Shown: positions 45,248 to 53,142, numbered from the stretch's first letter. The stretch is DNA of 64,000 bases from Gemmatimonadota bacterium (GCA_009692185.1 SHZT01000001.1:1-64000); one strand, 5' to 3'. Notes: a model not told the origin generated them from the sequence alone. Program-made: numbers and translations.

Positions 45248-46924
45248 TCATTCTCCGACAGGCATGATATGGCCAAGCACGCGGCCCGCCGCCTGCGCCG
45301 GACTCAGGTCACTCGCACCCACCACCACCTCGGCATCGGTCGGCGCTTCGTACAGGTCCGAAATCCCGGTGAATTCCTTGACCGTCCCCGCCCTGGCCTT
45401 GGCATAAAGCCCCTTTGGGTCCCGCTGCTCGCACACCGCGAGCGGCGTCGCCACATAGACCAGCACGAACCGGCCATACCGTTCGACCAGCGCCCTGGCT
45501 TCCCGCCGCGCCGAATCGTAGGGGGCAATGACCGGACAGACTGCAATACCACCTTCCTTGACGATCTCGGCGGCCAACGCCGCAACCCGGCGCACGTGCT
45601 CCTCCCGGTCGGCCCGCGAGAATCCCAGGCCAGCTGACACGGTACGGCGGAGCATGTCACCATCCAGCAGCCGCACGGGGCGGTCTCCGCCTTCGAGCAG
45701 CCTCGCGACCAGGTGCCCGGCGATGGTTGATTTGCCGGACGCCGGCAAGCCGGTGAGCCATATCGTCACACCGGGACGCGCAGGCGGCGCCTGGGCGCGC
45801 CGGAGCTCGCTGGCCACCTCGGGGAATGTGAACCATTCCGGGATCTCGCCTCCGCTCGCGAGGCGGCTTCGGAGTTCGGTCCCCGACACCGTGACGCTCA
45901 TCTTCCCCGCCGGCACTTCCCCTTCAGGCACGTAGTCATCGAGCTCCGGGACATAGACCAAGGCGTCGGACGCGACAATCTGGACGCCCAGCTCATGCTG
46001 ATACGCTCCGGCAAGGCGAGCTGCAGTGTCCGGCGCATAGAATGGTTTTCCTGAGGAATCCGGCCCCGGCCCCGCATGGTCCCGCCCCACGATGAAATGC
46101 GTGCACCCATAGTTCTTCCGGATGATCGCGTGCCACAGCGCCTCGCGCGGCCCCGCCATCCGCATCGCCAGCGGCAGCAGGGAGAGCATCGCGGAGCCCT
46201 CAGCGTAGCGCGGCAGAAGGGCCTTGTAGCACCGAACCCGCGTGTAGTGGTCCACGTCACCCGCCTTGGTCGCCCCGACCGACGGGTGGATTAGAAGCTT
46301 CAGCCCAGCGTTCCCCTCTCCCCGAAGGAGAGGGGTCAGGGGAGAGGCAGCCCGCACCGTGAGCTCGTAGTGGGCCCGATGCATGGGGTTCCGCGTCTGG
46401 AACGCCACGACCTGGGTCCACCCGCGCCTCGAGAACTCGGCGCGGAGCTCGGCCGGCGTGTGCCGATAGTCGCGGAAATCGAAATGCTCAGGTAGCGCGA
46501 GGGCCTCTACCCCGCCGCCCACGTAGCGCTCGGCCGGCTCATCGAAGAGCGCGGCGACACCGGCATGCTCGCGGTTGGCGGTCCCGAACACGGCCTCTGC
46601 TTCCGCGGCAATGTCGGGCTCCCACGCGTCCTCCACATGCAGCACGCCGAGTATGGTCCCGTCGGAGTCGCGGAGCGCGAGCCGGCCAGCCGCCGTTCCC
46701 TGCCTCGCTACTTCCTTCGAGACACCGAGCGTAACCGGGATCGGCCAGAGCGTGCCATCGGCCAGTCGCATGTCGGCGAGGACACGATCGTAGTCGGCGC
46801 GACGGAGGAACCCGGTGAGCGGCGCGAAACCGCCGTTCGCCAGCAGCTCGAAATCGCAGAGCTGGCGCAGCGTCAGCGTCCAGGAGGGGAGGTTCATGGC
46901 CTCCCGCCGCAATTCATCGGTCAT
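45248..46924 (-). CDS. Bifunctional sulfate adenylyltransferase / adenylylsulfate kinase
   Basis: A 558-residue enzyme. The N-terminal ATP sulfurylase has FLRRADYDRVL, the QTRNPMHRAHYELT site and FIVGRDHAGPGPDSSGKPFY. The C-terminal APS kinase (from about residue 375) has the P-loop IWLTGLPASGKSTIAGHLVA and LLDGDMLRRT. Together they make PAPS, used for sulfate reduction or for sulfating polysaccharides. No sulfite-forming reductase or sulfotransferase is nearby. A segment of about 12 residues (SPLTPLLRGEGN) is inserted after RAA where a REP-like hairpin is translated in frame. ATG 46924 is the first start; ATG 46897, with GGGAGG before it, is an alternative. Confidence 0.9.
   Translation of the reverse strand: MTDELRREAMNLPSWTLTLRQLCDFELLANGGFAPLTGFLRRADYDRVLADMRLADGTLWPIPVTLGVSKEVARQGTAAGRLALRDSDGTILGVLHVEDAWEPDIAAEAEAVFGTANREHAGVAALFDEPAERYVGGGVEALALPEHFDFRDYRHTPAELRAEFSRRGWTQVVAFQTRNPMHRAHYELTVRAASPLTPLLRGEGNAGLKLLIHPSVGATKAGDVDHYTRVRCYKALLPRYAEGSAMLSLLPLAMRMAGPREALWHAIIRKNYGCTHFIVGRDHAGPGPDSSGKPFYAPDTAARLAGAYQHELGVQIVASDALVYVPELDDYVPEGEVPAGKMSVTVSGTELRSRLASGGEIPEWFTFPEVASELRRAQAPPARPGVTIWLTGLPASGKSTIAGHLVARLLEGGDRPVRLLDGDMLRRTVSAGLGFSRADREEHVRRVAALAAEIVKEGGIAVCPVIAPYDSARREARALVERYGRFVLVYVATPLAVCEQRDPKGLYAKARAGTVKEFTGISDLYEAPTDAEVVVGASDLSPAQAAGRVLGHIMPVGE
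46312..46349. repeat. REP-like hairpin inside the ATP sulfurylase gene
   Basis: CCCCTCTCC-CCGAAGG-AGAGGGG followed by TCAGGGGAGAGG. The same pattern, CCCCTCTCC...GGAGAGGGGG then ACAGGGGGTGAGG, is present at 50795-50835. The copy here is translated in frame as part of the enzyme. Confidence 0.75.
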
Positions 46925-46995
46925 TCATCGCTCGCGTTCTTCCGCACCTGCCGGAAACAAAACAGTGCCACGCCTCACCTCATCCCCAAATAGGA

Positions 46996-47025
46996 TTGAC
47001 TCGGCTTTTTCGCCGAGGCGATATT
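46996..47025 (+). promoter_or_regulatory. Palindrome-containing promoter of the second Uma2 gene
   Basis: TTGACT (46996-47001), CTCGGC-6 bases-GCCGAG (47000-47017), and GATATT (47020-47025), with ATG at 47032. The six bases between -10 and ATG imply a leaderless transcript. The block is shared with the other Uma2 gene. Confidence 0.6.
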
Positions 47026-47031
47026 GTGCGC

Positions 47032-47592
47032 ATGGTGGTCAGACTCCTCCAAGGTGCCTTCACGGTGGACGACTACTACCGTCTGGGCGAGCTGGGCGTC
47101 TTCCACGAAGACGACCGGGTGGAGCTACTGGGCGGACAAGTCGTCGCCATGAGCCCCATCGGCCACCGGCCTGCGGGATGCGTCAGGTACTTGCTTAACA
47201 CGCTCCTCAGGCAAATCGGTGATGACGTGATCGTGAGCTGCCAGGATCCCCTTCGCCTGGACCGTCAGTCCGAACCACAGCCAGATCTGACGCTCCTCAA
47301 GGCGCGAGGCGACAGCTACCGCTTAAGGCATCCCGGCCCGCTCGACACCCTTCTCGTGATCGAGGTCGCGGACTCGTCACTCGAGTACGACCGGGACATC
47401 AAGATCCCGTTCTACGCACGCGCGGCAATCCCGGAAGTCTGGTTGGTGGACTTGCAGAACGAACACATCGAAGTCTATCGCGAACCCGCAGGCGGCACCT
47501 ACACGAGTGTCCGTTCAGTATCGAGAGAAGAAACCCTGACGCCGCTATCCCTCCCCCACCTCACGCTCAAGGCCTCGGACATCCTGATCTAG
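47032..47592 (+). CDS. Uma2-family (DUF820) endonuclease-fold protein
   Basis: A 186-residue intact Uma2 protein: YYRLGELGVFHEDDRVELLG, GQVVAMSPIGHRPAG, SCQDPLRLDRQSEPQPDLTL, LVIEVADSSLEYDRDIKIPF and AIPEVWLVDLQNEHIEVYRE. The E-x-A and D-x-x-K residues match the restriction-endonuclease-like core. Uma2 proteins are abundant in some phyla, and their biological role is unclear. ATG 47032 is favoured by the conserved promoter block; the open frame starts earlier at a TTG that is itself part of the -35 element. Confidence 0.88.
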   Translation: MVVRLLQGAFTVDDYYRLGELGVFHEDDRVELLGGQVVAMSPIGHRPAGCVRYLLNTLLRQIGDDVIVSCQDPLRLDRQSEPQPDLTLLKARGDSYRLRHPGPLDTLLVIEVADSSLEYDRDIKIPFYARAAIPEVWLVDLQNEHIEVYREPAGGTYTSVRSVSREETLTPLSLPHLTLKASDILI

Positions 47593-47692
47593 ACTGCCGT
47601 TCCAACACCCTCGCGTTTTTCGGCACCCTTTCGCGTTGTTTTCATACCCCGTATCATACGCCACTGCATACTTTCTGGACATGGAGACTGCC

Positions 47693-47935
47693 ATGAAGGA
47701 ACGCGTGACCATCTCCCTTGCCGGCGATCTCCTTAAGGCGGTGGATCGCGCACCCGGGAATAGCCGGTCCGAGAAAATCGAGCGGCTCCTCAGGGAGGCC
47801 TTGTCCGGCACGACGTATCGCCGGTGGGTCCAGGAGCTGAAGACGTTCTATGGGGGCGGCATGCACCCGGAAGACCGGGCGGAAGATCTCGACTGGCAAG
47901 CATTGGCAAACCGCGCGCTGACCCGGGACGACTGA
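47693..47935 (+). CDS. Ribbon-helix-helix antitoxin (partner of MazF-like toxin)
   Basis: An 80-residue antitoxin. MKERVTISLAGDLLKAVDRA and SRSEKIERLLREAL form the ribbon-helix-helix DNA-binding part. The C-terminal region (VQELKTFYGGGMHPEDRAED and LDWQALAN) would wrap the toxin. ATG 47693 has GGAG six bases upstream, and an earlier ATG at 47681 is possible. The stop overlaps the toxin start as TGATG. Confidence 0.82.
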   Translation: MKERVTISLAGDLLKAVDRAPGNSRSEKIERLLREALSGTTYRRWVQELKTFYGGGMHPEDRAEDLDWQALANRALTRDD

Positions 47936-48237
47936 TGCGGCGTGGCGAAATCTGGACGATCCAGCCGCTCAATCACCCCAAGCCCCGCCCCGCCCTCATC
48001 GTGAGCGTAGATCCCTGGAACAGCTCCGCGCCCGATGTCGTCCTCGTCCCGCTCACCACCCGGCCCGGTCCCTCGCGCCCTCCCGTCCAGCATCCTCAGC
48101 TCAAGCGTGCCAGCTACGCCAAGTGCGGCGCCATCTCCGCCATCCCAAAGGAACACCTCAAGCAACGCCTGGGGATACTGAGTGACCAGGCCATGAGCCA
48201 GGTGATCGTCGAGCTCAGGCGGGTACTGGGGATCTGA
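47935..48237 (+). CDS. MazF/PemK-family toxin
   Basis: A 100-residue endoribonuclease toxin. MRRGEIWTIQPLNHPKPRPA then LIVSVDPWNS gives the MazF N-terminal strands, VVLVPLTTRPGPSRPPVQ the loop, and CGAISAIPKEHLKQRLGILS the conserved middle. The usual R and T/S catalytic positions are retained. It is coupled to the antitoxin. It is expected to cut mRNA at short sequence motifs. Confidence 0.85.
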   Translation: MRRGEIWTIQPLNHPKPRPALIVSVDPWNSSAPDVVLVPLTTRPGPSRPPVQHPQLKRASYAKCGAISAIPKEHLKQRLGILSDQAMSQVIVELRRVLGI

Positions 48238-48279
48238 TACTATAAGTCAAATGGAGCCAATGACCTATATACCTATTGC

Positions 48280-48314
48280 GCATAATGCATCTTTCCGCAT
48301 ATTACGTATTATGC
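48280..48314. promoter_or_regulatory. AT-rich inverted repeat over the third antitoxin start
   Basis: GCATAAT (48280-48286) and ATTATGC (48308-48314) are inverted repeats in a strikingly AT-rich 70-bp gap (ACTATAAGTCAA, GACCTATATACC). The right arm contains the antitoxin ATG. This is a plausible autoregulated operator-promoter. Confidence 0.5.
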
Positions 48315-48574
48315 TTCGGGTCTCCGCCACAGAACTCGCTCGTCGCCTTGGCGACTTTCTTGGTCGTGTCCGCTTTCGCGGCGAGAGCTTCATCATTGAG
48401 CGCAACGGGTCGCCGGTTGCCCTGCTCAAGGCCCTGCCGCCTTCCCCCGATGCAACCGTCAAGGAAGCGCTGGCGGCGTGGTGCGCGGCCAGCGAGGCCG
48501 ATGCGGGCTTTGCCGACGTCCTTGAGCGCATTGGCGCGGCCGATCGTCCGCCGGAGAACCCGTGGGACTCGTGA
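48311..48574 (+). CDS. Phd/YefM-type antitoxin
   Basis: An 87-residue antitoxin: [20 protein letters not shown] and [19 protein letters not shown] are the Phd/YefM N-terminal DNA-binding motif. The tail ([18 protein letters not shown]) is the toxin-binding region. ATG 48311 starts at the conserved motif and falls in the operator-like repeat; the frame is open from ATG 48251. The toxin gene overlaps it by 13 bases. Confidence 0.82.
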   Translation: MLRVSATELARRLGDFLGRVRFRGESFIIERNGSPVALLKALPPSPDATVKEALAAWCAASEADAGFADVLERIGAADRPPENPWDS

Positions 48575-48972
48575 TCGATACCAGTGCGCTGGTGAGCATC
48601 GAACGTCACCGGTCCTCGTGGGAGACCGCACTCGCCAGCGTGGCCGGCGAACCCGCCGTCGTACCGGCAATCGTGTATGCCGAGTTGATGATCGGCGTCC
48701 ACCTCGCGGATACCCCGATGCGAGCGGACAATCGCCGGGCCAGCATTAACGCCCTCCTCGGCCTGGCCCCCATCGCGGAGTTCGATCGCGCAATCGCGGA
48801 CCGCTGGTCCCAGCTGCATGCCCTGCTCAGCCGGCGCGGCCGCCTGATTCCTGCCAACGATCTCGCCGTGGCCGCAACGGCGCTCGAGTTTGGATTCGGC
48901 GTCCTGGTCGGCCCGACCGACGAGCACCACTTCCGCGCAGTTCCGGAGTTGTCCGTCACCGTGCTCCGCTGA
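48562..48972 (+). CDS. PIN-domain (VapC-like) toxin
   Basis: A 136-residue PIN-domain ribonuclease. [15 protein letters not shown] holds the first Asp, [17 protein letters not shown] the Glu, [17 protein letters not shown] the next Asp, and [15 protein letters not shown] the last acidic residue. It starts at GTG 48562 inside the antitoxin gene. With its Phd-type partner it forms a complete module. Confidence 0.88.
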   Translation: MGLVIDTSALVSIERHRSSWETALASVAGEPAVVPAIVYAELMIGVHLADTPMRADNRRASINALLGLAPIAEFDRAIADRWSQLHALLSRRGRLIPANDLAVAATALEFGFGVLVGPTDEHHFRAVPELSVTVLR

Positions 48973-49124
48973 TCGATCCTCAACCAGCCGACCCGTTGAC
49001 CCGCCGCAAAGCCTCTCGCCAACTCGCTTCAGGCGCCAGCGCGACCCCCTCCAGAAGGCCAGTGATTACCAGCAAAGTCACGTTGATTGGCCAGAGAACT
49101 CCCGACGTGATTAGGTTTGCAGGC

Positions 49125-49496
49125 GTGGGCAGCTTCCGAGTTCCAATCGAAATCGCACGCATGGACGGTGGTCGTTTTGACCGGCTCGATGCACTGGTGG
49201 ACACCGGTGCCACGTACACGACTTGGCCTCGAGACCGGCTCAAGGCACTCGGCGTCCAGCCGGAGGAACAATGGCCGTTCGTCCTGGCCGATGGACGCGA
49301 GGTGAACTTCGACCTGGCCTGGGCCCAGATTCGGATCAACGGGAAAACCCAACCAACCATCGTAATCTTCGGCGAACCCGGGGCTGAGCCACTCCTGGGA
49401 GTCTTCGCGCTCGAGGGGTTCCGGTTGGCAGCCGACCCGGTAAACCACCAGTTGGTCAGCGTGCCAGGACTCCTCAAGCAGTTGGCGGCGGCGTAG
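49125..49496 (+). CDS. Retropepsin-like (clan AA) aspartic protease family protein
   Basis: A 123-residue protein. FRVPIEIARMDGGRF leads to ALVDTGATYTTWPRDRLKAL, the D-T/S-G-A active-site motif of retroviral-type aspartic proteases. ADGREVNFDLAWAQIRI and PLLGVFALEGFRLAADPV complete the single-domain fold, which acts as a dimer in the known family. GTG 49125 is the best start by homology; the frame is open from 48996. Its role is unknown. A C-terminal remnant of a relative is at 13536-13697. Confidence 0.75.
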   Translation: MGSFRVPIEIARMDGGRFDRLDALVDTGATYTTWPRDRLKALGVQPEEQWPFVLADGREVNFDLAWAQIRINGKTQPTIVIFGEPGAEPLLGVFALEGFRLAADPVNHQLVSVPGLLKQLAAA

Positions 49497-49508
49497 AGGG
49501 AAAGGGCT

Positions 49509-50696
49509 TTACTTTTCCCGTTTCCCGTTTCCCTTTTCCCTGAGATAGTCCACCAACTCCTCCACCTCTCCCCGCCCCGCCGACACACACACCGCATTCT
49601 CAAACCGCCCCTTGAGCGCCGCCCGCTGGGCCTCCTGCTCGGGTACCAGGTCCATCTTGTTGAACACGGGCACGACCGGGGTCGCGTCGTCCACTCCAAG
49701 CTCGTGCAACGTCTGGTTCACCACGTCCATCTGGCTCTCCCACTCGGCGTGCGACACGTCAATCACATGGAGTAACAGGTCAGCCCGCTTTGCTTCCTCA
49801 AGCGTCGCGCCGAAACTCGCCACCAGATGGTGGGGCAGTTTTCGAATGAAACCGACGGTATCGACCAAGCGGATTCTGTTTTCGCCTGGAGTACTTTTCC
49901 CTTTTCCCTTTTCCCTTTTCCCTTCGTCTTCCCCTTTTCCCTTTTCCCTTTTCCCGCCATTGACCACGAACTCTCTGGCCAGTGTATCCAGCGTCGCAAA
50001 CAGCCGGTTCTCGACAAACGCCTCCGCCCCCGTAAGCGCGTGCAGGAGACTCGACTTCCCGGCGTTCGTGTAGCCCACCAGCACCGCCGTCATCACGTCC
50101 CGCCGGCCCTGGCCCTGGCGCATGGTGTCCCGGTGCTGAACCACGTGTTCCAGTTTTTCCTTGAGCACGCTGATCTTGCGGCGAATCATGCGGCGGTCGG
50201 TCTCGAGCTGGGTTTCACCCGGCCCCCGGAGCCCGATGCCGCCGCGAATACGGGACAAGTGCACCCACATGCGCAAAAGGCGCGGAAGCATGTACTCCAG
50301 CTGGGCCAGCTCCACTTGCATCTTCGACTCGCGGCTCCGCGCGCGGGTGGCGAAAATGTCCAGGATCAGCTCGGCCCGGTCCATCACCCGGAGGCCGAGG
50401 GCCTCTTCCAGGTTCTTCCCCTGCCCCGGCGACAACTCCTCGTCAAACACGATCAGCGTCGCCTTGATCGCCTCCGCCTCGGCCTTCACCTCGTCCACCT
50501 TGCCGGACCCGATGTAAAACTTGGACCCGGGCGACTTGACGGTCTGCGTGAGCCGGCCAACGACCACCGCCCCCGCCGTGTCCGCCAGGGACGCCAGTTC
50601 GTCCAGGTGCTCCGTCAGCGCGAGCGCATCGGGCGTGCGCTGCCGCGGCGCACCCACCAGCAGGACGCGCTCCGGCTGCGGACGCGTGTCAATCAT
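49509..50696 (-). CDS. hflX: GTPase HflX with repeat-encoded insertions
   Basis: A 395-residue ribosome-associated GTPase. The N-terminal HflX domain shows GSGKVDEVKAEAEA and VFDEELSPGQGKNLEEALG; ELAQLEYMLPRLLRMW and GGIGLRGPGETQLETDRRMI are diagnostic. G1 is VLVGYTNAGKSSLLHALTG, G3 is LVDTVGFIRKLPHHLV, G4 is PVFNKMDLV and G5 is CVSAGRGEVEEL. Between switch I (FATLDTLAREFVV) and G3 sits an extra Lys/Arg/Glu/Gly-rich segment of about 25 residues, encoded by heptamer repeats, and the C-terminus (REKGNGKREK) comes from a second array. ATG 50696 is the family start; the longer frame runs into a REP-like repeat. Confidence 0.9.
   Translation of the reverse strand: MIDTRPQPERVLLVGAPRQRTPDALALTEHLDELASLADTAGAVVVGRLTQTVKSPGSKFYIGSGKVDEVKAEAEAIKATLIVFDEELSPGQGKNLEEALGLRVMDRAELILDIFATRARSRESKMQVELAQLEYMLPRLLRMWVHLSRIRGGIGLRGPGETQLETDRRMIRRKISVLKEKLEHVVQHRDTMRQGQGRRDVMTAVLVGYTNAGKSSLLHALTGAEAFVENRLFATLDTLAREFVVNGGKREKGKGEDEGKREKGKGKSTPGENRIRLVDTVGFIRKLPHHLVASFGATLEEAKRADLLLHVIDVSHAEWESQMDVVNQTLHELGVDDATPVVPVFNKMDLVPEQEAQRAALKGRFENAVCVSAGRGEVEELVDYLREKGNGKREK
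49513..49540 (+). repeat. Heptamer array at the 3' end of hflX
   Basis: Four units (TTTTCCC, GTTTCCC, GTTTCCC, TTTTCCC on the plus strand) encode the last residues of HflX and reach the stop codon. They share the unit and plus-strand orientation of the arrays in the two wza-like genes. Confidence 0.85.
49895..49955 (+). repeat. TTTTCCC heptamer arrays inside hflX (GTPase domain)
   Basis: Four perfect TTTTCCC units (49895-49922) and three more (49935-49955) are separated by 12 bases. They are translated from the minus strand as KREKGKG-like peptides between switch I and the G3 motif. Confidence 0.88.
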
Positions 50697-50794
50697 CGTG
50701 CGAATAGGAGGTGCCTCCAACGAGCGAGCGAGCGAACGAGCGGAAGTTAACCGAGTGCGCGCGCGCCGAGGGGAGCCGCCTCTGGGCGGCTGCG

Positions 50795-50835
50795 TCCCCC
50801 CTCTCCCGTATGGGAGAGGGGGACAGGGGGTGAGG
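50795..50835. repeat. REP-like hairpin upstream of hflX
   Basis: CCCCTCTCCC-GTAT-GGGAGAGGGG followed by GACAGGGGGTGAGG. It is a second copy of the element at 46312. It lies between divergent hflX and rmlA and may act on their transcripts. Confidence 0.75.
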
Positions 50836-50956
50836 AACAACGAAGGGCAAGGACGGGGGTAACGAGCGGCCGTGTGGGGTAGAGTCGCAGGCGCGCGAAG
50901 CCCCGCGCCTCTCGGCCGTGGCGCCTCTGCGCACGCGGCTTGGTTAGTTTGTTGCC

Positions 50957-52024
50957 ATGAAAGGTCTCGTCCTCAGCGGCGGCAAAGGCACCCGCCTCCG
51001 CCCGATCACGCACACCGCCGCCAAGCAGCTCGTCCCGGTCGCCAACAAGCCGATCCTGTTCTTCGTACTGGAAAACCTGGCCGAGGCTCAGGTGAAGGAC
51101 GTGGGCGTGATCGTGTCGCCCGAGACCGGCCCCGCCATTCAGGAAGCCGTCGGCGACGGCTCGCGGTTCGGCATCTCGATCACGTGGATCACGCAGGACC
51201 GGCCCGGCGGGCTGGCCCACGCCGTGAAAGTGGCCAGGCCCTTCCTCGGCGATTCTCCGTTCGTCATGTACCTGGGCGATAACCTCATCGAGACCCGGAT
51301 TACCGCCTTCGTGAAGGAGTTCAAGGCCGGCGATGCCGCGGCCATGATCCTGCTCAAGGCCGTCGCAGACCCGAGCGCCAGTGGCGTGGCCGTCGTGGAC
51401 GCGCACGGACACGTGGTCCGGCTGGTCGAAAAACCCAAGGTCCCGCCATCAAACCTCGCTCTCGTGGGTGTGTATTTCTTTCGCAATGCCATTCACGCCG
51501 CGATTGACGCGATCAAGCCGTCGGCCCGCGGCGAGCTGGAGATCACCGACGCCATCCAGCGCCTGCTCGACACCGGCGCGCGCGTGGACAGCCGGATCAT
51601 CACCGACTGGTGGTTGGACACCGGGAAGAAAGACGACCTCCTCGCCGCCAACACCACCGTCCTCACATCGTGGTGCCGCCGGAAAATCGAGGGTGACGTG
51701 GACTCCGCCAGCGAGGTCACCGGAGAGGTCGAGATCGGCCCTGGCACCACCGTGCGGAACAGCAAGGTCAAAGGGCCATCCGTAATCGGCCGCGATTGCC
51801 GCATCGTGGACTCGGTGATCGACCCGTTCACCAGCATCGGCGACCACAGCAGGATCTTGCGCTCCCACGTCCGGCACACCGTCTTGCTCGGCCACTGCCA
51901 CATCGAAGGCGTAGACGCGGTGGAGAACTCGCTCATCGGCCTCAACGCCCAGGTACGGAGCAGCGGAAAGCACCGCGGTCCCCTGCACCTCTCCCTCGGC
52001 GACGACTCGACCGTAGACCTGTGA
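50957..52024 (+). CDS. rmlA: Glucose-1-phosphate thymidylyltransferase, long form with beta-helix domain
   Basis: A 355-residue nucleotidyltransferase that forms dTDP-glucose. The signature is GLVLSGGKGTRLRPITHTAA then KQLVPVANKPI, with VMYLGDNLIE, VVRLVEKPKVPPSN and TDWWLDTGKKDDLLAAN. The C-terminal 100 residues form a left-handed beta-helix (VEIGPGTTVRNSKVKGPSVI). This is the long RmlA type seen in actinobacterial and archaeal-like pathways, about 60 residues longer than E. coli RmlA. It is the first gene of the rhamnose operon and overlaps rmlB by TGATG. Confidence 0.9.
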   Translation: MKGLVLSGGKGTRLRPITHTAAKQLVPVANKPILFFVLENLAEAQVKDVGVIVSPETGPAIQEAVGDGSRFGISITWITQDRPGGLAHAVKVARPFLGDSPFVMYLGDNLIETRITAFVKEFKAGDAAAMILLKAVADPSASGVAVVDAHGHVVRLVEKPKVPPSNLALVGVYFFRNAIHAAIDAIKPSARGELEITDAIQRLLDTGARVDSRIITDWWLDTGKKDDLLAANTTVLTSWCRRKIEGDVDSASEVTGEVEIGPGTTVRNSKVKGPSVIGRDCRIVDSVIDPFTSIGDHSRILRSHVRHTVLLGHCHIEGVDAVENSLIGLNAQVRSSGKHRGPLHLSLGDDSTVDL

Positions 52025-53142
52025 TGCCCTTCCAGAGACTGCTGGTGACCGGCGGCGCCGGCTTCATCGGATCCAACTTCATCCGGTGGGTCCTGTCGCG
52101 GCATCGGGATGTCTCGATCGTCAACCTGGATCTGCTCACCTACGCCGGGAACCTCGAAAGCCTGGCGGACGTGGACGCGAAATACGGAGCGAAGGGCGAA
52201 GGCCGGTACTCGTTCGTGCACGGGGATATCCGCGACTTCGACCTGGTGGCCGGCCTGCTTGCCGGGACCCCATCCGCTCATCCGCTCATCCGCTCATCCG
52301 CTCATCCGCCTAACCGCCCAACCGCCCAACCGCCCGACTCCGTCGTCCACTTCGCCGCCGAGTCCCACGTGGACCGCTCGATCATGGGTCCGGTGGTCTT
52401 CGTGGATACGAACGTCCGCGGTACCGTGGCCCTGCTGGAAGCGGCCCGCGCCGAACTGACCGCTCGGCCCAGGGATTTCCGCTTCGTTCACGTGAGCACT
52501 GACGAAGTGTATGGGTCACTTACGGCCACCGACCCGGCCTTCACGGAGGACACGCCGCTCGCACCCAACAGCCCCTACGCGGCCAGCAAGGCGGCGTCCG
52601 ACCTGCTGGTGCGGTCCTACCCCGAGACGTTCCAGTTCCCCGCGATCATCACGCGCTGCTCAAACAACTACGGGCCCTACCAGTTTCCCGAAAAACTGAT
52701 CCCGCTCATGGTGACGCGCGCCATGCGGGACGAGCCGCTCCCGGTGTACGGCGACGGGCTCAACGTGCGGGACTGGATTCACGTGGACGACCACGCCGAG
52801 GCGTTGTGGACCGTCCTGCAAGGCGGGCAGCCGGGGTCGGTCTACAACATCGGCGGCAATGCCGAGCGGCCGAATATCCAGGTAATCAAGCGGATACTCG
52901 GGCAGCTGGGGAAACCCGAATCACTCATTTCCTTCGTGACAGACCGACTGGGCCATGATCGCCGCTACGCGATGAACTCCGGCCGCATGCAGAAAGAACT
53001 CGGCTGGACGCCCCGGCACACGTTCGAGGCGGGCCTCGCCGAGACGGTGCGCTGGTACGCGGAGAACCGGACGTGGTGGGAGCGGGTCCTGTCGGAGGCG
53101 TACCGCGCCGCGAACGCGCTGTACCTGGAGCCGGCGAAATGA
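52024..53142 (+). CDS. rmlB: dTDP-glucose 4,6-dehydratase with a repeat-encoded loop
   Basis: A 372-residue RmlB: RLLVTGGAGFIGSNFIRWVL, VNLDLLTYAGNLESLADV, VVHFAAESHVDRSI, FVHVSTDEVYGSL with Y-x3-K in NSPYAASKAASDLLV, and TRCSNNYGPYQFPEKLIPLM. It makes dTDP-4-keto-6-deoxyglucose. Between residues about 82 and 104 an extra Pro/Ser/His-rich loop (PSAHPLIRSSAHPPNRPTAQ) replaces the usual short turn before PDSVVHFAAE; an octamer array encodes it. The catalytic parts look intact, so the enzyme may still be active. Confidence 0.9.
   Translation: MPFQRLLVTGGAGFIGSNFIRWVLSRHRDVSIVNLDLLTYAGNLESLADVDAKYGAKGEGRYSFVHGDIRDFDLVAGLLAGTPSAHPLIRSSAHPPNRPTAQPPDSVVHFAAESHVDRSIMGPVVFVDTNVRGTVALLEAARAELTARPRDFRFVHVSTDEVYGSLTATDPAFTEDTPLAPNSPYAASKAASDLLVRSYPETFQFPAIITRCSNNYGPYQFPEKLIPLMVTRAMRDEPLPVYGDGLNVRDWIHVDDHAEALWTVLQGGQPGSVYNIGGNAERPNIQVIKRILGQLGKPESLISFVTDRLGHDRRYAMNSGRMQKELGWTPRHTFEAGLAETVRWYAENRTWWERVLSEAYRAANALYLEPAK
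52271..52334 (+). repeat. Octamer array inside rmlB
   Basis: Four perfect CATCCGCT units are followed by CATCCGCC, TAACCGCC and two CAACCGCC units, making eight octamers in a row. The unit length is not a multiple of 3, yet the total insertion keeps the frame. Confidence 0.88.

Noticed and set aside
45248-46924. Calling the ATP sulfurylase a pseudogene because of the inserted repeat
   Set aside because: The frame is uninterrupted and all active-site motifs remain; the extra residues are in frame.
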